NCBI GenBank assembly: GCA_038561985.1
Contig: CP073276.1
Location: 2,232,001 to 2,296,000, forward strand
DNA length: 64,000 nucleotides
Direction: 5' to 3'
Origin: Petrimonas sulfuriphila
GTDB lineage: Bacteria; Bacteroidota; Bacteroidia; Bacteroidales; Dysgonomonadaceae
The notes under the pieces were generated by a model. It was given only the letters and a program-made list of their open reading frames with translations. It was not told the origin of the DNA and did no database searches. The position numbers and the translations under genes were made by a program. Shown here in pieces: positions 1 to 9,162 of the stretch. How positions within the stretch are numbered: the stretch's first letter is position 1; every line of letters starts with the position of its first letter.

Positions 1-576
1 GATCTTTCTTTAATGCTAGAAAAAAATGAGCAGATTGCACAACTTCCCAGTGAAGAGACGATTAGAATTGCAAAAGATGTCCATAGGAAAAGATTACTTG
101 GTGAAAATGAAGATAAAATTGCACTTGAGATGACAAGGGAGATTCAAGGTGTAAAAATGCAATTAGTCGATGATTTAGAAGAAACAAAAACAAAACTGAC
201 GTTAGAACAACAAGAAAAAGGTAGGTATAAACAGAGTGCAGATAAAACAACGAATGCGCTGAGAGAAACAATTAAAGCTGAGGTAGAAAAGGTGTATCGT
301 AAGAAAATTCGAAATAAAAGATTATTGTTTTATTTAATATTTCCTATTTTGATCTTTTTCCTTTCGGCTATAGGTTTTTATGCTTACTATATGTATGGTG
401 ATAACAGTAATAATTTTTGGAGTTATATTGTTCCCGCAGTAATAGTTAACTTATTAACAGATATATTAATTATTATGCTTAAAGGATTACCTGAAATTCG
501 GCAGTTAAAAAAAGATAGAACGAATTGGGTGGAGGATGAAGTTAATAAGAGATTAAGAAAAAAATTAGAAGACTAA
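1..576 (+). CDS. Membrane protein of unknown function, 5' end outside window
   Basis: I do not recognise a family. The frame is open from the first base of the window, so the true start probably lies upstream; the first in-frame ATG is at 13. The visible 187 residues have a long charged, probably coiled-coil segment (about residues 1-100, rich in E/K/Q) followed by two hydrophobic segments near residues 104-126 and 137-157 and a short basic tail. It ends with TAA one base before the hsdR ATG, so the two are almost certainly co-transcribed. By position it could be an accessory gene in a type I restriction operon whose hsdM/hsdS lie to the left. Confidence 0.6.
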   Translation, partial: DLSLMLEKNEQIAQLPSEETIRIAKDVHRKRLLGENEDKIALEMTREIQGVKMQLVDDLEETKTKLTLEQQEKGRYKQSADKTTNALRETIKAEVEKVYRKKIRNKRLLFYLIFPILIFFLSAIGFYAYYMYGDNSNNFWSYIVPAVIVNLLTDILIIMLKGLPEIRQLKKDRTNWVEDEVNKRLRKKLED

Positions 577-577
577 A

Positions 578-3500
578 ATGAAATTCACAGAGGCGAAATT
601 AGAACAATCATTTTCCGAACTATTAACTCAGGAGGGTTACCTACATAGTTCGGGAAATACATTGCAGCGTCAGATTGATGAGGTGCTGATAGAAGGTGAT
701 TTATATTGTTATCTAAGCAGTCGGTATAAGAGCCAGGGATTGACTGATACGGAAATTAAGTCTATTATTTTGGAACTGAAATCGCTGCCGGCCTCTGATC
801 TGTACGAAAGCAACAAGCGTTTTATGAAAATGCTCTCGGACGGGTTTATCCTGAAACGTGAAGACCGTAATCAGAAGGATATCTATATCCAACTGATCGA
901 TTATACCGGATTAGAGAAATACAAATATAGCGCGGAAGAACTGATTACCATTGTCGCGGACATAGAAGAGGAATACATTCCGGAAGATAAAAATATTTAT
1001 CGTTTTGTGACCCAACTCGAAATATATGGTTCCGAAAAACGGATCCCAGACGGCATTGTATATATCAATGGTTTACCTTTGGTGCTATTTGAATTTAAAT
1101 CTGCCATTCGGGAAGATGCTACCATTTTCAACGCCTATAATCAGTTGACAGTCCGCTATCGCAGGGATATACCTGAGGTGCTAAAATACAACGCCTTTTG
1201 TGTGATCAGCGACGGGGTGAATAACAAGGCCGGTTCACTCTTTGCGCCTTATGAATTTTACTACGCGTGGAGACGCATAGCAGGACAACCGAATGAAGTA
1301 GATGGTATTGACAGCATGTTTACACTCATACAGGGGATGTTCCATAAAAATCGGTTGAGGGATGTTATCCGTAATTTTATTTTTATTCCCGACACAGGCA
1401 AAAAGGAAGAAAAGATTGTTAGCCGCTATCCGCAGTACTATGCCGCGCGTGCTCTATTTGAGAATATAAAAAAAGCCCAAAAGCCTTTAGGGGATGGCAA
1501 GGGTGGAACTTACTTCGGTGCCACGGGAAGCGGTAAAAGTTATACCATGCTCTACCTGACACGCTTGCTGATGAAAAGTGAGCACTTTGGAAGCCCTACC
1601 GTTGTTTTGATTACCGATAGGAACGATTTGGATGATCAACTGTCAAAACAGTTTGTCAATGCCAGGACGTTCATTGGGGATAATACGGTAGAGAGTGTGG
1701 AAAGCCGTGCTGACTTGAGGGAGAAACTACAGGGACGGCAAAGCGGGGGTGTATTCCTTACCACCATACAAAAGTTTACGGGAGATACCGAACTACTCTC
1801 CGAAAGAACCAATGTGATCTGTATTTCGGATGAAGCACACCGGAGCCAAATAAATCTGGAGCAGAAAATCAGGATAACCGAGAGTGGAGTGACAAAATCA
1901 TTTGGTTTTGCGAAATACCTGCATGATTCATTACCAAACGCTACTTTTGTCGGATTTACAGGAACACCTATTGATGCCACGCTCGATGTCTTTGGTCAGG
2001 AAGTGGATGCTTATACAATGACTGAATCGGTACGTGACGAAATTACTGTACGGATTGTGTATGAAGGCAGGGCTGCCAAAGTCGCCCTAAATAATTCCGA
2101 GTTAGAAAAAATTGAACGCTACTATGAAGAGGCTGCACAAGCCGGGGCCAATGAATATCAAATTGACAAGAGCAAGAAGGAGACTACCAGACTGGACGCA
2201 ATTTTGGGTGACCCCAAAAGATTGAAAGCGGTTGCGGAGGATTTTGTCAATCATTATGAAAAAAGGGTTGCTGAAGGTGCAACTGTGAAAGGCAAAGCGA
2301 TGTTCGTGTGTAGTAATCGAAAGATCGCGTATGAACTATATAAAAACATTATAGTCCTGCGCCCAGGGTGGAACGAAACCCGTGAAGCCGAAGAAGGGGC
2401 TGAACTTACGGATAAAGACAAACGGGAATTGAAGCCGATAGAGCGGATCAAAATGGTGATGACAAGGGATGGGGATAATGATGATGAGAAACTATACAAT
2501 CTTCTTGGTACAAAAGAATACCGCAAAGAACTTGACCGGCAATTTAAAAATGAAAAATCGAACTTTAAAATTGCTATCGTGGTTGATATGTGGCTGACCG
2601 GGTTTGATGTGCCTTCGTTGGATACGATTTATATCGACAAACCGATTCAACAGCATAACCTGATACAGACTATTTCCCGGGTAAACCGCAAAGTGGAGGG
2701 TAAAAACAAAGGCCTGGTGGTCGATTATATCGGTATCAAAAAGCAAATGAATCTCGCACTTGCCAAGTACAGTAGGGGCGATAAACATAATTTTGAGGAT
2801 ATTGATAAATCGTTGGTAATTGTAAGAGACCACTTAGATTTGTTGGCCAGATTGATGCATAAATTCAACGATACAAACTATTTCCACGGAGATAATCTCG
2901 AACAATTGAACACGTTGAACCTTGCCGCGGAGTTTGTGCAGCAGACCAAAGAGTCGGAAGTTCGGTTCATGGGATTGGTGAAGCGACTAAAGGCGGCTTA
3001 TGATATATGCGTAGGAAGTGAGAAATTGACACAACAGGAACGGGATTATACCCATTTCTATCTGGCTGTCCGTTCCATTGTTTTCAAATTGACTAAAGGA
3101 GATGCCCCCGATACCGCGCGGATGAATGCCAAGGTTCAGGAAATGATAAAAGCAGCATTAGAGAGCGACGGGGTAGAAGAAATATTTAAACTGGGAGGTG
3201 AAAGCGAAACCGGACAAGATATTTTTGATAAAGACTATCTGGCAAAAATTGATAAAATTAAACTGCCCAACACGAAAATCAAACTATTGCAACAGTTGTT
3301 AGCTAAGGTTATAGGGGATTTACGGAAAGTCAACAGGATAAAAGGCATCGACTTTACAAAGAAAATGCAAGCCGTAGTGGAGCGTTATAATAATCGCGAA
3401 GCAAATGATATTCTACGAAGTGAAGTCTATGAGGAGATGGCGGAAACCTTGACCAATCTGATATGGGATGTGCATAAAGAATTTAATGCAGGAGATGAAT

Positions 3501-3790
3501 TGGGGATTGATTTTGAAGAAAAAGCTTTTTACGACATACTCAAATCGTTGTGCGTTAAATACGACTTTACTTATCCTGATGATAAAATGATTGAGTTAGC
3601 TAAAAGCGTGAAAGTATTGGTTGATACGCAGGCTAAATATCCGGACTGGGATAAGCGGGAAGATATTAAATCTGCTTTAAAAGTTGGATTGATATTATTG
3701 CTTGACGAATTCGGCTATCCTCCGGTAGAACGCGATGAAGTATATATTGAGATATTTGAACAAGCTGAAAACTTTAAAAAGAATAGATAA
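578..3790 (+). CDS. hsdR: Type I restriction endonuclease, subunit R (HsdR)
   Basis: This is the motor and nuclease subunit of a type I restriction-modification complex: it translocates and cleaves DNA lacking the cognate methylation. At 1070 residues it is of normal length. The N-terminal PD-(D/E)xK nuclease is visible as D158 with E172-F-K174. A superfamily 2 helicase follows: Walker A GATGSGKS near residue 315, a DEAH box near 418, the GFTGTPID motif, a motif V region (TGFDVPSLDTIYIDKP) and motif VI (QTISRVNR). The C-terminal part would bind the methylase core. hsdM and hsdS are not in the window and are expected to the left. It starts one base after the preceding stop and is followed after 8 nt by the DUF5655 gene. 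Confidence 0.95.
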   Translation: MKFTEAKLEQSFSELLTQEGYLHSSGNTLQRQIDEVLIEGDLYCYLSSRYKSQGLTDTEIKSIILELKSLPASDLYESNKRFMKMLSDGFILKREDRNQKDIYIQLIDYTGLEKYKYSAEELITIVADIEEEYIPEDKNIYRFVTQLEIYGSEKRIPDGIVYINGLPLVLFEFKSAIREDATIFNAYNQLTVRYRRDIPEVLKYNAFCVISDGVNNKAGSLFAPYEFYYAWRRIAGQPNEVDGIDSMFTLIQGMFHKNRLRDVIRNFIFIPDTGKKEEKIVSRYPQYYAARALFENIKKAQKPLGDGKGGTYFGATGSGKSYTMLYLTRLLMKSEHFGSPTVVLITDRNDLDDQLSKQFVNARTFIGDNTVESVESRADLREKLQGRQSGGVFLTTIQKFTGDTELLSERTNVICISDEAHRSQINLEQKIRITESGVTKSFGFAKYLHDSLPNATFVGFTGTPIDATLDVFGQEVDAYTMTESVRDEITVRIVYEGRAAKVALNNSELEKIERYYEEAAQAGANEYQIDKSKKETTRLDAILGDPKRLKAVAEDFVNHYEKRVAEGATVKGKAMFVCSNRKIAYELYKNIIVLRPGWNETREAEEGAELTDKDKRELKPIERIKMVMTRDGDNDDEKLYNLLGTKEYRKELDRQFKNEKSNFKIAIVVDMWLTGFDVPSLDTIYIDKPIQQHNLIQTISRVNRKVEGKNKGLVVDYIGIKKQMNLALAKYSRGDKHNFEDIDKSLVIVRDHLDLLARLMHKFNDTNYFHGDNLEQLNTLNLAAEFVQQTKESEVRFMGLVKRLKAAYDICVGSEKLTQQERDYTHFYLAVRSIVFKLTKGDAPDTARMNAKVQEMIKAALESDGVEEIFKLGGESETGQDIFDKDYLAKIDKIKLPNTKIKLLQQLLAKVIGDLRKVNRIKGIDFTKKMQAVVERYNNREANDILRSEVYEEMAETLTNLIWDVHKEFNAGDELGIDFEEKAFYDILKSLCVKYDFTYPDDKMIELAKSVKVLVDTQAKYPDWDKREDIKSALKVGLILLLDEFGYPPVERDEVYIEIFEQAENFKKNR

Positions 3791-3798
3791 ACATAACC

Positions 3799-4707
3799 AT
3801 GCAATTATTCCAGCAAAATAAAAACGAGTTAATCGGTTTAAAGGAAATACCTTTTAAATTGGAGAAAGATATTCAAAGAATAATAGAAAATAATTTGGAA
3901 AGGATTTTCGGATATAAGTTTATCAAATCGGAGTTTAGGATAAAAAGTAATCGTATTGATACATTGGCATTCGATGAGGAAAGTCAATCCTTTGTAATAT
4001 TCGAATATAAACAGAGCAGGAATTACAGCGTTGTTGACCAAGGAGTGTCATACCTTAATTTAATGTTGGAATATAAGGCTGACTTTATAATTGAGCATAA
4101 CGAATCTCAAAAGAAAAATCTGAAAAGATCGGATGTCGATTGGTCACAAAGTAAAGTAATATTTGTAGCTCCTTCATTTACCGATTTTCAGCGCCAGTCA
4201 TCCAACTTTAAAGACTTGCCTATTGAATTGTGGGAAATAAAACAATTCAATAACGGTATTATCGTTATTAATCCGCTCAAGAAATCTCAATCCGCTCCCA
4301 GTATTAAACAAATACAGAATAATGACGAATCTGAAATTAAGAAAGTAGTAAAAGAGATAAAAGTGTACACCGAAGAAGACCATTTAACCGGAAAGCCTGA
4401 CGAGGTAATAGAGTTATATGAAAATTACAAAAACGCTATTTTAAATTTAGCTTCGGATATTGAATCACATCCAAAGAAATTGTATATAGCATTCAAGAAA
4501 GAGAAGAATATTGCCGATATTCGTATCCAGCAAATAGGATTGAAAATTTGGATCAATCTTCCTAAAGGACAATTAGATGATCCGAAGAAAATAGCAAGTG
4601 ATGTTTCTCTAAAAGGGCATTGGGGAAACGGTGATTATGAATTGAATGTCTCAGATACAAATAATTTAGAGTATATCATGAGTTTGATTAAGCAGGCAAT
4701 AAGATAA
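3799..4707 (+). CDS. DUF5655-type protein with PD-(D/E)xK nuclease-like N-domain
   Basis: The protein is 302 residues. Its N-terminal half resembles the predicted nuclease-fold domain found in DUF5655 proteins: residues about 48-75 contain RIDTLAFDEES then FVIFEYKQ, a D...ExK pattern typical of PD-(D/E)xK folds. The last 100 residues match the DUF5655 pattern (ELYENYKNAIL, then KKLYIAFKKEKNIADIRIQ, then GHWGNGDYELNVSD). Whether it cleaves DNA is unknown. It sits 8 nt after hsdR and 4 nt before the AlbA-type gene, so it belongs to the same operon, which suggests a role in defence or nucleic-acid handling. Confidence 0.75.
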   Translation: MQLFQQNKNELIGLKEIPFKLEKDIQRIIENNLERIFGYKFIKSEFRIKSNRIDTLAFDEESQSFVIFEYKQSRNYSVVDQGVSYLNLMLEYKADFIIEHNESQKKNLKRSDVDWSQSKVIFVAPSFTDFQRQSSNFKDLPIELWEIKQFNNGIIVINPLKKSQSAPSIKQIQNNDESEIKKVVKEIKVYTEEDHLTGKPDEVIELYENYKNAILNLASDIESHPKKLYIAFKKEKNIADIRIQQIGLKIWINLPKGQLDDPKKIASDVSLKGHWGNGDYELNVSDTNNLEYIMSLIKQAIR

Positions 4708-4711
4708 GATT

Positions 4712-6247
4712 ATGGGAATCAAAGAAATCATAAAACAGCCCGAAGGCAGACGGTTAGAGTTCAAGGAAGCTCTTCCGGTAAGTGCTGACTTGGCGAATAC
4801 CATCATTGCTTTTGCAAATGATGCCGGGGGAGAACTGTATATTGGTATCCAAAATAACCCGAGAGAGATTGTTGGGCTTCCGGAAGAAGAACTTGTTAAA
4901 ATGGAGGAGCAGATTAGCAATATAATCTTTGATCGATGTTACCCTGCTATTATACCTGATATCACGTTTCTAACGGAGGAAGATAAGCTTATTATACGGG
5001 TTACCGTGTATCGTGGCAGCTCGTTCCCATATTATCGGAAAGATAAAGGAAAACATAATGGAACGTATATACGGGTTGGTTCATCTAATCGTTTGGCAGA
5101 TGAAGAGATTATAGCTGAATTGGAGCGTAGGAAACGCAATATATCTTTCGATAGTGAATTGGTGGTGGATAAGCCCGCCTCTGAACTGGATATCGAGAAC
5201 TTTAAGCAGGAGTATAAAGATAAAACCGGAGAGAAGTTAGATATTCAAGCACTTCGTAAATTAGAACTCATCAGAGAAGTAAACGGTGTGGAATACCCGA
5301 CTAATGCTTTGGTCTTGTTCTCTGATGATGAGCTTCGTCGTTCCCTATTTCCTTTTGTCAAGGTGGAATGTGCAAGATTCAAAGGTGTTACGTCGGAGGA
5401 ATTTATCGATCAGAAGAGCATTTTGACCAATATCGCCACACAGGCAGAGGAAGCCTATAATTTTGTGTTACGTCATATAAACAAAGGCGCTGTTGTGGAG
5501 GGCGTCTATACCGTTTCCCGTTGGGAATATCCGGTAAAGGCGATAAGGGAAGTCCTCCGGAATGCGGTGGTTCACCGAGACCTGTCCCTTTCCGGAAAAG
5601 ATATCAAAGTGGCCATTTATGATGATATGGTCGAAATAACAAGTCCGGGACTTTTGCCTCCTTCTATTGACTATGCGGCGATGGAAAGTCGTCAGAGCGA
5701 TGCCCGCAACAAAGTTATCGCGCCTGTCTTCAAACGAATGGGGATTATCGACCAATGGGGAAATGGATTGAAGCTTATAGCTGATGAATTGAAAGAATAT
5801 CCTCAAATAGAATTCCGTTGGAAAGAAACGGGATTATCGTTTCAGGTACAGTTTGTGAAACTTGATTATGCTGAGCAGCAAGAGTTACAGCAAGATCCAC
5901 GGCAAGAGTTAGGGCAAGGGCAGCAGGGGGAGTTGCAGGGGGAGTTGCAGGGGGAGTTGCAGGGGGAGTTGCAGGGGGAGTTGCAGGGGGAGTTGCAGGG
6001 GGAGTTGAACAATCCTACAATGTATTCCGAAATTCTTCACAAAATAATGGAAGTTCCTCTTTCTCGAAAAGAAATATCTGAAGCGTTCGGACAAAAGAAA
6101 ATCTCCGGTCAATTAGAAAAAATAGTATCAAAGCTAATTGAGGATAAACTCATAGAGAATACTATTCCGGGAAATAAAAATCATCCGAAACAAAAACTCC
6201 GCATAACAAAACGAGGCATTGTCTTTTTAGAGTTATTGAAAAAATGA
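4712..6247 (+). CDS. AlbA_2 (Schlafen-type) putative DNA-binding, ATP-binding protein
   Basis: The 511-residue protein opens with an AlbA_2 domain (residues about 5-130; LEFKEALP then ANTIIAFANDAGGELYIGIQ) of the kind found in Schlafen and RecG-like regulators. The middle region (about 260-350; EVLRNAVVHRD, then ITSPGLLPP, then GNGLKLI) is a HATPase_c_4-type nucleotide-binding domain. A low-complexity linker of seven GEL units (residues about 406-433) is encoded by a 12-bp tandem repeat. The C-terminal 80 residues look like a winged helix. Such proteins are often annotated as transcriptional regulators or RecG-like helicases, and many are near restriction systems. The stop overlaps the next start (ATGA). 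Confidence 0.85.
   Translation: MGIKEIIKQPEGRRLEFKEALPVSADLANTIIAFANDAGGELYIGIQNNPREIVGLPEEELVKMEEQISNIIFDRCYPAIIPDITFLTEEDKLIIRVTVYRGSSFPYYRKDKGKHNGTYIRVGSSNRLADEEIIAELERRKRNISFDSELVVDKPASELDIENFKQEYKDKTGEKLDIQALRKLELIREVNGVEYPTNALVLFSDDELRRSLFPFVKVECARFKGVTSEEFIDQKSILTNIATQAEEAYNFVLRHINKGAVVEGVYTVSRWEYPVKAIREVLRNAVVHRDLSLSGKDIKVAIYDDMVEITSPGLLPPSIDYAAMESRQSDARNKVIAPVFKRMGIIDQWGNGLKLIADELKEYPQIEFRWKETGLSFQVQFVKLDYAEQQELQQDPRQELGQGQQGELQGELQGELQGELQGELQGELQGELNNPTMYSEILHKIMEVPLSRKEISEAFGQKKISGQLEKIVSKLIEDKLIENTIPGNKNHPKQKLRITKRGIVFLELLKK
5926..6009 (+). repeat. In-frame 12-bp tandem repeat, six perfect copies plus one variant
   Basis: The unit GGGGGAGTTGCA is repeated perfectly six times from 5926 to 5997, followed by a variant copy ending in GAA at 5998-6009. 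Each unit encodes one Q-G-E-L tetrapeptide in the linker between the ATPase-like and winged-helix domains. Because the unit is a multiple of three, copy-number changes would alter linker length without breaking the frame. An imprecise Q/E/L-rich stretch just upstream looks like a decayed extension. Confidence 0.95.
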
Positions 6248-7173
6248 ATTTTATGAATAAGAAAGAGGAACTACAAGAATACGTTGAAAAACGGATACGG
6301 GAAACAGGAATCGGTACTCCAACTATCGAACAACTCAACGAATTTGTTGCCGAATGGATGCAAATTGAAAATAATCGCCCGTTAGCACATTTCGATGGTT
6401 ATTCTCCTACTCAAATGCAGTATATCATGTATAATCTGTTTGGAGAGAACTGTCCTGTTCAATTGGCAGATTTTGTCGATGAAGATTGTAATTCTGTGCC
6501 TTTATTCCGGCAGATAAAAAGATTGCTGGAAATTATCGAAAAGGAAGAAAATCTTAAATTAACCCAAACGGGGAACCTTCCACCACGTATCGTGAAGGAA
6601 GTGTATTCCGCGGGAGCCCCTGAACCTCATATCCAGAGTGGTATCGTTAAATTGCGTACGGAGAAAGATTCTGTCTCTGTCCAAATGGCAAGAATAGCTG
6701 TAGAATTGATGGGGGCAGTAAAGAAACGTAACAATACTCTTTCTTTGACAAAACAAGGAAAGGAATTAATGAAGGATAACCGCAAGTTGTTGTCGGGCTT
6801 ATTAATCGTGATGTTTACAAAATATAATCCCGCCTATTTCGATTTCTATTCGTCTGAAAATATCGGATATGTAGGTCTCGGTTTTAATCTTGTGCTATTG
6901 CATAAATACGGGAAGAAAGACCAAAAAGATACATTCTATTCCGATAAATATTTTAAAGCATTCCCCTTATTGCTTGGCGAAGTTACAGAGGGATATAGCT
7001 CACAAGAGGAAGTGGCTACATATTGCTATTCATATAGGATATTCGACGTGTTGTTTTATCATCTTGGGCTTGTTACAATAGATGAAAGGAATAGATACAG
7101 TCCAAATCATGCCAAATTGATTCATAGAACCCCTCTTTTCGATGTGCTATTTATTATTAAACCTGCCCGGTAA
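6244..7173 (+). CDS. Hypothetical protein, unknown family
   Basis: This 309-residue soluble protein has no motif I can assign. It contains a segment LAHFDGYSPTQMQYIMYNLF near residues 38-58 and a predicted helical C-terminus ending in RTPLFDVLFIIKPAR. There is no signal peptide or membrane segment. The ATG overlaps the previous stop in an ATGA arrangement, indicating translational coupling to the AlbA-type gene; a second ATG lies three codons in, at 6253. It is followed after 18 nt by the SWIM protein gene. Membership of the same operon is the only functional hint. Confidence 0.7.
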   Translation: MNFMNKKEELQEYVEKRIRETGIGTPTIEQLNEFVAEWMQIENNRPLAHFDGYSPTQMQYIMYNLFGENCPVQLADFVDEDCNSVPLFRQIKRLLEIIEKEENLKLTQTGNLPPRIVKEVYSAGAPEPHIQSGIVKLRTEKDSVSVQMARIAVELMGAVKKRNNTLSLTKQGKELMKDNRKLLSGLLIVMFTKYNPAYFDFYSSENIGYVGLGFNLVLLHKYGKKDQKDTFYSDKYFKAFPLLLGEVTEGYSSQEEVATYCYSYRIFDVLFYHLGLVTIDERNRYSPNHAKLIHRTPLFDVLFIIKPAR

Positions 7174-7191
7174 GCAATATACTATCACTTT

Positions 7192-8808
7192 ATGAACAAG
7201 ATAATCGAATTACAGGAAACAAGTCCAAACTTTTGGAAGGCCAGGTATCGGGGAAACTATGGAACCTACACCATAAAGATAGAAACCGACGGCAGGAATA
7301 CCCGGAATTTTTCATGTTCCTGCCCCAGTGATTATTATCCTTGCAAACATATACCAATTGTTCAGGAGGCTATTAATGAACGCATTAGTAAGAACAGGTC
7401 GAAGCCTGAAAAAGGAATGTTTGAGAATGTGGTTAGGAAAATGTCTTTAAATGATTTGCAGGAGTTTGTTATCCGTTTCGGATTGCACAATAGCTCATTC
7501 CAACAGACTGTTTTGCTGGAATTTACTCCTCAACAAAAACAGCACGGAAATATTGATTATTCGGAAATCATACGTTGTGCCTTGGAGGACATCGATTTTG
7601 ATATGGATGATATCTACGATTATCATTACGACAGCTTTGAAATCGATGTTTTGGATCAATGGCTAAATAAGGCAAGAGAGTATATTGAACAGGATAATTG
7701 GAAGGAAGCAATCCTGATAGCCAAAGCCTGTCTTGAAGAGTATGCTGAATGGACGAGGAGAATTGATGTTGATCCGGATGGATATATCAGTGAAGAGTAT
7801 TTGTATGGGCCATTCGATATCCTTGAAAAAGCATACGAAGCTGGTTGTCTAACAGCGGAAGGACTTTTGGCATATTGCAAAAAGGAAATAGGAAAGAACA
7901 AATATGACAAGGTTACCCGGAATCTGTTTAACGATCTGGTAATGAATCTGACGCAAGATACCGATCCTGAAGCCTATATTTCGATGCAGGATAGGTTGTT
8001 CAGTAGCCTTTCGGATAAAAACTCTTATGAAGCCAAACAAATTCTGGAGCGGAAAATCGACTTTTATAAGCAGCGAGGAGACGCTCAGACCGCACAGAGA
8101 ATACTTGAAGAAAATCTACAGATTGAAGACTTTCGTCAAATTATTGTCAAAGAGATGATTGCAGATAATAAATACAAGGAGGCGAAAAGATTGATCAATG
8201 AGTATATCCAAAGTAAAGATACGAACAACAGTTTTAATGGATATCATTCTTGCTGGGATGAATACCTGTTGGAAATAGCCCGGAAAGAAAGCAATGCAAA
8301 AGAGATACGGAGAATATCCCGTAAGTTTATTGATAGGGCTTTTCACCTTGAATATTACCGGCCCTATAAATCAACTTTTTCAGAAGACGAATGGGCTGCG
8401 GAAAATGAGAAGTTGATAAAGCATTACCAGAAAGGGAACAATTGGTTTATCTCAAGTATTGCTGATATTTTTGTGGAAGAGAAACAGACTGCACGTTTAT
8501 TGGCATACCTGACGAAACATCTCCGCTGTAATATTTTAGAACAATATTACAAGCATATAGCCGATGAGTTTCCTGAAGAAACAGTAGCCCTTTTCAAGCA
8601 AGCGGTTGATGAATACATGAGAAATACCGGTCGGGATGTATATGACAACACTGTCAAACATTTCGAATCGATGCTTAATGTAAAGGGAGGTGAGGATGTC
8701 GTAAAACAGATGATTGGTAATTATACAATGCAATATAAGACCCGGAGAACAATGATTGAGGTATTTACACGGTTCAGTAAGTCAAGACTGAACTTTTACA
8801 TATTCTAG
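7192..8808 (+). CDS. SWIM zinc-finger protein (array-distal paralogue)
   Basis: The 538-residue protein carries a SWIM zinc finger near its N-terminus: C42-x-C44-x6-C51-x-H53. SWIM fingers bind nucleic acid or protein in diverse bacterial proteins. The rest is helical and repeat-like, probably TPR-related. Its C-terminal 180 residues align by eye with the SWIM gene inside the cas locus (18406-20121): both have an EYYR-Y-K segment, a GR-[DN]-[VI]-Y-[DE] segment and a similar final block. The C-terminus lies close to where the paralogue ends, so the gene appears intact. A hairpin terminator follows 15 nt downstream. Confidence 0.85.
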   Translation: MNKIIELQETSPNFWKARYRGNYGTYTIKIETDGRNTRNFSCSCPSDYYPCKHIPIVQEAINERISKNRSKPEKGMFENVVRKMSLNDLQEFVIRFGLHNSSFQQTVLLEFTPQQKQHGNIDYSEIIRCALEDIDFDMDDIYDYHYDSFEIDVLDQWLNKAREYIEQDNWKEAILIAKACLEEYAEWTRRIDVDPDGYISEEYLYGPFDILEKAYEAGCLTAEGLLAYCKKEIGKNKYDKVTRNLFNDLVMNLTQDTDPEAYISMQDRLFSSLSDKNSYEAKQILERKIDFYKQRGDAQTAQRILEENLQIEDFRQIIVKEMIADNKYKEAKRLINEYIQSKDTNNSFNGYHSCWDEYLLEIARKESNAKEIRRISRKFIDRAFHLEYYRPYKSTFSEDEWAAENEKLIKHYQKGNNWFISSIADIFVEEKQTARLLAYLTKHLRCNILEQYYKHIADEFPEETVALFKQAVDEYMRNTGRDVYDNTVKHFESMLNVKGGEDVVKQMIGNYTMQYKTRRTMIEVFTRFSKSRLNFYIF

Positions 8809-8822
8809 ACTGTTTGGATTTT

Positions 8823-8860
8823 GTCCGAAATTATTACTTTTTTTCGGACAGGATTTTTTA
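8823..8860 (+). terminator. Rho-independent terminator after the SWIM gene
   Basis: GTCCGAAA (8823-8830) pairs perfectly with TTTCGGAC (8842-8849), separated by an 11-nt AT-rich loop and followed by AGGATTTTTT. It ends the restriction/accessory operon. Confidence 0.8.
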
Positions 8861-8862
8861 TA

Positions 8863-8893
8863 ATTGCATCTTCATAAATATTCCTTACCTTTG
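8863..8893 (+). promoter_or_regulatory. Bacteroidota-type promoter for the candidate ncRNA at 8900
   Basis: ATTG at 8863-8866, a 19-nt spacer and TACCTTTG at 8886-8893 match the Bacteroidota sigma-70 consensus TTTG-N19-TAnnTTTG with one mismatch in the -33 box. No sizeable open frame follows; the next element is a structured segment ending in a terminator. Confidence 0.75.
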
Positions 8894-8899
8894 TGAGGT

Positions 8900-9086
8900 A
8901 GTTCATTGACAAAATTGCAGAAAGTTGAAAATCACCGAAGAAATCACGGTGGCAATTCGTGAGCGTGGATTTTCAGACTTTGCTAACATATTGGGCGGAA
9001 GTTGGTTGGCCTTGAGGTTCATATTCCGTCCATACCGCAAATGAAAACGCTATTAATCTGATAAATAGATTGATAGCGTTTTTGTT
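8900..9086 (+). ncRNA. Candidate structured small RNA, about 185 nt
   Basis: This is a gene-free segment bounded by a consensus promoter (8863-8893) and a strong terminator hairpin (9044-9082). It can fold: TGAAAATC pairs with GATTTTCA around an inner CACCG/CGGTG hairpin (about 8930-8985). Shortly before the terminator lies the 13-nt motif CCGTCCATACCGC (9026-9038), which recurs at the same relative place in the candidate RNA at 30223-30400. Promoter-to-terminator architecture and length resemble the Bacteroidales-1/6S-like RNAs, but I cannot run a covariance search, so the family is unassigned. Confidence 0.5.
9044..9086 (+). terminator. Terminator hairpin of the candidate ncRNA
   Basis: A 16-nt arm starting AAAACGCTATTAATCT (9044-9059) pairs with 9067-9082 with a single mismatch across a 7-nt loop, and a T-run follows. 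The IS66 element inserted immediately after it (9091). Confidence 0.85.
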
Positions 9087-9162
9087 TTTCGTAAGCCCCC
9101 GATAAAATACCCATTTTAGCGTAAATGGTTTTTTTCGATCTTTGCCGGCAAACCTATTTTTT

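Noticed and set aside
1-8808. A complete type I restriction-modification system within the window
   Set aside because: Only HsdR is present; no methylase or specificity subunit is found here, so completeness cannot be judged.
8900-9086. A tracrRNA for the array
   Set aside because: No anti-repeat complementarity to the CRISPR repeat is visible and the locus is type I, which uses Cas6 and needs no tracrRNA.
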